This document shows positions 60,388 to 64,000 of a stretch of 64,000 nt of DNA, in pieces. The translations under genes were made by a program, and so were the position numbers. The notes below the pieces were generated by a model, which saw only the letters and a program-made list of their open reading frames with translations, did not search any database and was not told the origin of the DNA. Location: NCBI RefSeq assembly GCF_900106775.1, contig NZ_FNNQ01000010.1, positions 62,001-126,000 on the forward strand, read 5' to 3'. The first letter of the stretch is position 1; every line of letters starts with the position of its first letter. Source of the stretch: Marininema mesophilum. Lineage in GTDB: Bacteria; Bacillota; Bacilli; Thermoactinomycetales; DSM-45169.

Positions 60388-61086
60388 GTGAACAAGATTA
60401 TGATCGTAGAAGATGATCCCAAAATAAGTTCGTTGCTTCAATCTCATTTAGAAAAATATGGGTATCAAGGAATCGTCGCAGAGGATTTCGATCTCATTCT
60501 CCATTTATTCGAGAAGGAAGAACCGCAGCTTGTCTTGTTAGATGTGAACCTTCCAAAATATGATGGCTTTTATTGGTGTAGAAAAATCCGGTTGATATCT
60601 ACTTGCCCTATACTATTTATCTCTGCTCGGGAAGGAATGATGGATCAGGTAATTGCTCTACAAAATGGAGCCGATGACTATATTACGAAGCCCTTTTATC
60701 CCGAGGTGGTAGTAGCCAAGATTGAAAGCCATCTCCGTCGTGCATATGGAAAGTATGCGGGAGTGAAACCCCAGAGAATGATCAAGGTCTCGAATCTTAT
60801 CTTGTATCCGGATATCCTTGAGCTGGAATTAGAGGGTAAAAAGACAGAATTAAGTCACAAAGAGACTGCATTGCTGGAACTATTGCTGGAGCATGCGAAT
60901 CAAGTAGTGGGACGAGAATATTTGTTGGATGTATTGTGGGATGATCATCAATTTGTGGATGGCAACACGCTGACCGTCTATGTAACAAGAACACGCAAAA
61001 AATTAAAGGATGTAGGAGTAGTAGGTGCGATTGAAACCATTCGAGGGGCAGGGTATCGGTTCAAAGAAACATGGGGGGATGAATGA
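60388..61086 (+). CDS. OmpR/BceR-type response regulator
   Basis: 232 residues from the GTG at 60388 behind CAAGGAGGATTATAT. The receiver domain has VEDD at 7-10, Asp52 in LLDVNLP as phosphorylation site, SAREG and YITKPF. The C-terminal OmpR-type winged helix ends in DGNTLTVYVTRTRKKL and GYRFKE. Its place in front of an intramembrane-sensing kinase and an ABC pair makes it a BceR-like regulator of antimicrobial-peptide resistance. Its stop overlaps the kinase start as ATGA. Confidence 0.93.
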   Translation: MNKIMIVEDDPKISSLLQSHLEKYGYQGIVAEDFDLILHLFEKEEPQLVLLDVNLPKYDGFYWCRKIRLISTCPILFISAREGMMDQVIALQNGADDYITKPFYPEVVVAKIESHLRRAYGKYAGVKPQRMIKVSNLILYPDILELELEGKKTELSHKETALLELLLEHANQVVGREYLLDVLWDDHQFVDGNTLTVYVTRTRKKLKDVGVVGAIETIRGAGYRFKETWGDE

Positions 61087-62057
61087 TGAGGCTTTTTTGG
61101 CGAGAGCATATTTCTTTACTCTTATTTAATATGTTGCAACTTGTTTCAGTAATGCTGATCTATTGGCTGGATGGCTTTCGGAATCTTCCTACAGCATTCT
61201 ATTCCATCTTTTTTGGTTTCTTTTTACTATCGATCTATCTTATGATCCGCTACCTAACTCATCGATCCTTCTATTTACAATTATCCATTTTTGAGGAGGG
61301 GATTGATTCCCGTGGATCTTCTTCCTTGTCTCAAACCTTACAAGAGTACCTCCAAGTACAATATCGCTTTTATCAGGAGAAGATCCATCGATATGAAAAT
61401 AAACAACAACAGCATCTCACCTTCATCACTCAATGGGTTCATCAGATGAAAACCCCCTTATCCGTGATTCAGCTTACGATGAAAGGAAAAGTAGATCCTA
61501 TTTTCCAAAATATTCAAGAGGAAATCAGCCGAATTAGTGCGGGTTTAGAAACCATATTACATACTGCTCGACTTGAAGTGTTTGAGCACGATTTTCATGT
61601 ACAAAGAGTATCCTTGCAGTCACTGGTGAATGAAGTTGTATCTGAGCATAAAGGTTCCTTCATTCGTCACAAGGTATATCCGGAAAATACCATTGATTCG
61701 TCTATACATGTAGAAACAGATCCGAAATGGCTATCCTTTTTGATCACTCAGCTCATTGTGAATGCCATTCGTTATTCTGCGGGAATTAGTGAAACCGTTA
61801 CGATTTCAGCATATCTGCGAGGGCGAGAGTGGGTATTAGAGATTCGAGACAGAGGCATCGGTATACCAATACAGGACATTTATCGTGTCTGCGAACCGTA
61901 TTTTACCGGGGAGAATGGGCGGAAATACAGGGAGTCTACAGGGATGGGTTTATACTTAGTTCAAGAAGTGTGTAAGAAGCTTCATCATGAATTTGAAATT
62001 GAGTCTGAAGAGGGGAAGGGGACTGTGGTGCGAATTCTTTTTTTCAATGCTCACTAA
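61083..62057 (+). CDS. Intramembrane-sensing histidine kinase (BceS-like)
   Basis: 324 residues; ATG at 61083 overlaps the regulator stop. Two membrane helices near the N-terminus (LLLFNMLQLVSVMLIYWLDG and FYSIFFGFFLLSIYLMI) are separated by only about six residues, so there is no outer sensor domain; such kinases sense through an ABC transporter. The phospho-acceptor is His120 in QWVHQMKTPLSVI, and the ATPase has NAIRYSAG, IRDRGIGIP and TGMGLYLVQEV. It probably works with the adjacent ABC pair. Confidence 0.93.
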   Translation: MMRLFWREHISLLLFNMLQLVSVMLIYWLDGFRNLPTAFYSIFFGFFLLSIYLMIRYLTHRSFYLQLSIFEEGIDSRGSSSLSQTLQEYLQVQYRFYQEKIHRYENKQQQHLTFITQWVHQMKTPLSVIQLTMKGKVDPIFQNIQEEISRISAGLETILHTARLEVFEHDFHVQRVSLQSLVNEVVSEHKGSFIRHKVYPENTIDSSIHVETDPKWLSFLITQLIVNAIRYSAGISETVTISAYLRGREWVLEIRDRGIGIPIQDIYRVCEPYFTGENGRKYRESTGMGLYLVQEVCKKLHHEFEIESEEGKGTVVRILFFNAH

Positions 62058-62058
62058 C

Positions 62059-62086
62059 CTTACAACTGATTTAAGGTTTTTGTAAG
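62059..62086 (+). promoter_or_regulatory. Inverted repeat upstream of ABC pair (candidate BceR-like site)
   Basis: CTTACAA (62059-62065) and TTGTAAG (62080-62086) form a perfect 7-bp inverted repeat with a 14-base spacer. TTACAA/TTGTAA half-sites are typical of BceR/VraR-like regulators, which suggests that the response regulator controls the transporter genes from here. Confidence 0.55.
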
Positions 62087-62155
62087 CTAATTCAATAGAG
62101 AAAGGAAAATGACTTTGCTACACTCGAGCTATCTCATCCAGAAGGAGTTGGATTC

Positions 62156-62929
62156 ATGGAGATTTGTAAAGTAAGTCACTTAAATAAGATATACGGTGGC
62201 AAAGTGTTAAATAAAGCACTCTCGGATATTAACCTCACCATACGAAAAGGTGAATTTATCGGTATCATGGGTCCATCCGGAAGCGGGAAAACGACGCTTC
62301 TCAATATGATCTCTACCATTGATAAGCCATCCTCTGGAGAAGTGATCATCAACGGAAAAGATCCCCACAGTCTAAAGAGAAGCGAACTAGCACTTTTTCG
62401 CCGGCGGGCATTAGGCTTTGTCTTCCAAGATTTTAATCTTCTTGACACCTTGACCATCGAAGAGAATATCGTCCTTCCCTTCGTCCTCGACAAAAAAAGA
62501 CTTGAGGTCATGGTACGGAACCTGATGGCAGTAGCTAAGCAGCTCGATATCGTGGATATTCTCAAAAAGCGAACCTATGAGGTATCCGGTGGCCAAATAC
62601 AACGGGCCGCTATCGCCAGAGCGATTATCCACTCACCATCTTTGTTGTTAGCTGATGAACCTACAGGAAACTTAGATTCCAAATCTGCTCGCACAGTGAT
62701 GGAGATGTTAGAATCAATCAACAAAACCGATGACACGACGATGATGTTAGTTACCCATGACCCTTTAGCCGCTAGTTACTGTCACCGCGTAGTCTTTATA
62801 AAAGATGGAAAATTGGAGAGTCAAATTTACCGTGGACATAATCGCCAACAATTTTTCCAAGAAATCATCGATATGCTGTCCCTACTAGGAGGGAATGCTC
62901 ATGAACTTTCGTCAGTTCGCGCTAAATAA
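62156..62929 (+). CDS. Bce-type ABC transporter ATPase
   Basis: 257 residues; the ATG at 62156 follows AGAAGGAGTTGGATTC. Walker A GPSGSGKTT, Q-loop FVFQDFNLLDTLT, signature VSGGQIQRAAIARA, Walker B LLLADEPTGNLDS and H-loop VTHDPLAA are all intact. FVFQDFNLLDTLTIEENIVLPF, in part, is typical of the LolD/BceA group. It energises the FtsX-type permease whose gene overlaps its end by 29 bases. Confidence 0.93.
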   Translation: MEICKVSHLNKIYGGKVLNKALSDINLTIRKGEFIGIMGPSGSGKTTLLNMISTIDKPSSGEVIINGKDPHSLKRSELALFRRRALGFVFQDFNLLDTLTIEENIVLPFVLDKKRLEVMVRNLMAVAKQLDIVDILKKRTYEVSGGQIQRAAIARAIIHSPSLLLADEPTGNLDSKSARTVMEMLESINKTDDTTMMLVTHDPLAASYCHRVVFIKDGKLESQIYRGHNRQQFFQEIIDMLSLLGGNAHELSSVRAK

Positions 62930-64000
62930 TGTCAAGCGCGATGCGAGGGTATATGCTGGGCATTTTCTTAGCTGCTCTTTTTCGGTGATGATTTTCTTTA
63001 TCTATGCGATGGTCATGTTTCACCCGCAATTATCGCAATTAAACCTTGGAGAAGGTACTTATGAAGGTGTGTTTGCGGTCGAGTGTGTAATTTATGGATT
63101 TTCTATTTTGTTTCTGCTTTATTCAATGAGCGTTTTCTTAAAGGCTAGAAACAAGGAGTTTGGGATTCTCAGGATGCTTGGAGCTACGAGATCACAAGTG
63201 ATCTATCTAATTTTATTAGAAAATATGGTTATCGGGATTGGCTCTATTCTGATCGGGGTCGTGTGTGGGTTAGCCACTTCTAAGCTATTTCTTATGATCG
63301 GTGCGGTAGTTTTGGAAGAGAAAGAACTCCCCTTTTACCTCCCAATGAAAGCAATTGCATTTACTTTCATCTTATTTACTAGTTTATTTAGTGCCCTTTC
63401 CTTCGTTACTGTATGGTTTATTCGAAAAAATAAGATCATTCAGTTGTTACTAGGGACAAAGAAACCAAAATCTGAACTAAGGGCCAATGGATGGCTGGTG
63501 CTTTTATCAGCGTGTTGCTTTGTAGCGTCTATCGGTTGTATGCAGTTGAATAAATTAGAACCTCAAGTGATTATTCTCATATTGTTGTTAGGGTGTACTG
63601 GAACCTACTTTTTTTATACTCAGTTAAGTATGTGGATGATTCAGAAGCTCAAGAAGAAGAAGTCCTTCCTCTGGAGAGGAACAAGGCTCCTATGGGTATC
63701 GGACATGGCATACAAGTTAAAGGACAATTCACGCATGCTCTTTATCATTACGATCGTTTCAGCAATGGCCTTCTCAACAATAGGTGTTATTCTTGCTACG
63801 GAGTACAAGGCAAGAATAATATACCAAAAGACTCCCTTATCAATTGAAGTGAAAGATTATGATAATGAAAAAGAAAAGGCGATAAAAAGAACAAAAAAGA
63901 TTGATAAGATACTTATTGGGGAAAATGTTAAATATAAAAAATCGATTATAGACTCTATTTCGTGTAATTTTAAAGGAGCTACCTTTGGACTGGAAATAAT
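62901..64000 (+). CDS. Bce-type FtsX permease (3' end outside window)
   Basis: ATG at 62901 behind TAGGAGGGAATGCTC; the frame is open to the window edge, giving ~366 residues of a protein that is usually ~650. It begins MNFRQFALNNVKRDARVYAG, as BceB proteins do. Helices follow at about 18-40, 53-75, 105-130 and 145-175, with KARNKEFGILRMLGATRSQV as the FtsX cytoplasmic loop. Bce permeases bind undecaprenyl-pyrophosphate-peptide complexes through a large outer domain that lies beyond the window end. With the upstream kinase and regulator this completes a BceRS-BceAB-type module. Confidence 0.9.
   Translation, partial: MNFRQFALNNVKRDARVYAGHFLSCSFSVMIFFIYAMVMFHPQLSQLNLGEGTYEGVFAVECVIYGFSILFLLYSMSVFLKARNKEFGILRMLGATRSQVIYLILLENMVIGIGSILIGVVCGLATSKLFLMIGAVVLEEKELPFYLPMKAIAFTFILFTSLFSALSFVTVWFIRKNKIIQLLLGTKKPKSELRANGWLVLLSACCFVASIGCMQLNKLEPQVIILILLLGCTGTYFFYTQLSMWMIQKLKKKKSFLWRGTRLLWVSDMAYKLKDNSRMLFIITIVSAMAFSTIGVILATEYKARIIYQKTPLSIEVKDYDNEKEKAIKRTKKIDKILIGENVKYKKSIIDSISCNFKGATFGLEI

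Noticed and set aside
1..64000. tRNA, rRNA, CRISPR arrays, insertion sequences and prophage genes
   Set aside because: Looked for on both strands; no cloverleaf, repeat-spacer series, transposase or phage structural gene could be supported.

Overview
The window reads as the chromosome of a mid-GC (mid-40s % by eye) Gram-positive spore-former of the Bacillales. Ribosome-binding sites are strong AGGAGG types and GTG/TTG starts are common. The gene order yerB-yerC-pcrB-pcrA-ligA and the neighbours ytqA-ytqB, pckA and udk are Bacillus-like. The transglutaminase lipoprotein, the tandem PBP1A genes with fibronectin-like tails and the YkvI-type gene suggest a relative of Thermoactinomycetaceae. That family placement is inference; no rRNA, tRNA, CRISPR array, IS element or prophage is visible.

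Layout. 1-1473: minus-strand ECF sigma factor, zinc-binding anti-sigma factor and a membrane protein cut by the window edge. 1607-8298: DNA maintenance and archaeal-type lipid cluster yerB-yerC-pcrB-pcrA-ligA. 8368-11177: an AlkD DNA glycosylase, an XRE-TPR regulator with an inverted repeat over its start, tandem Spo0A-type boxes and a probable structured RNA. 11178-24200: transglutaminase lipoprotein, pseudouridine synthase, SDR, two class A PBPs, YkvI-type transporter, nitroreductase, PlsY-like protein and DUF2797 protein. 24394-26454: a gene-poor stretch with a half-length DUF1259 protein, a secreted crystallin-fold protein and a possible small ORF whose ribosome-binding site is hidden in a hairpin.

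26459-31645: alpha/beta hydrolase, then a cobalamin riboswitch driving btuF-btuC-btuD and probably the PduO-type adenosyltransferase, so vitamin B12 capture and activation lie together, followed by an ArsC/Spx-like protein. 31688-38397: accessory region with a decayed peptide-ABC permease pair, a small secreted cationic protein, a three-gene ABC system whose first permease carries an inactive-looking M1-peptidase-like domain, and a broken FtsX permease fragment. This is the best candidate for an undescribed antagonism, immunity or secretion system.

38454-60267: mostly housekeeping and metabolism (SRAP protein, 5'-nucleotidase, peroxiredoxin, TlpA-like thioredoxin, gcvH, PanE-like reductase, Fe-alcohol dehydrogenase, APC permease with divergent LysR regulator, udk, PfkB kinase, Nudix, pckA with a perfect cre site, S1 protein, Ser/Thr kinase, nadE, mnmM-ytqA, ferritin-like protein). 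60388-64000: a Bce-type response regulator, intramembrane-sensing kinase, ABC ATPase and FtsX permease, probably an antimicrobial-peptide sensing and detoxification module; the permease runs off the window.
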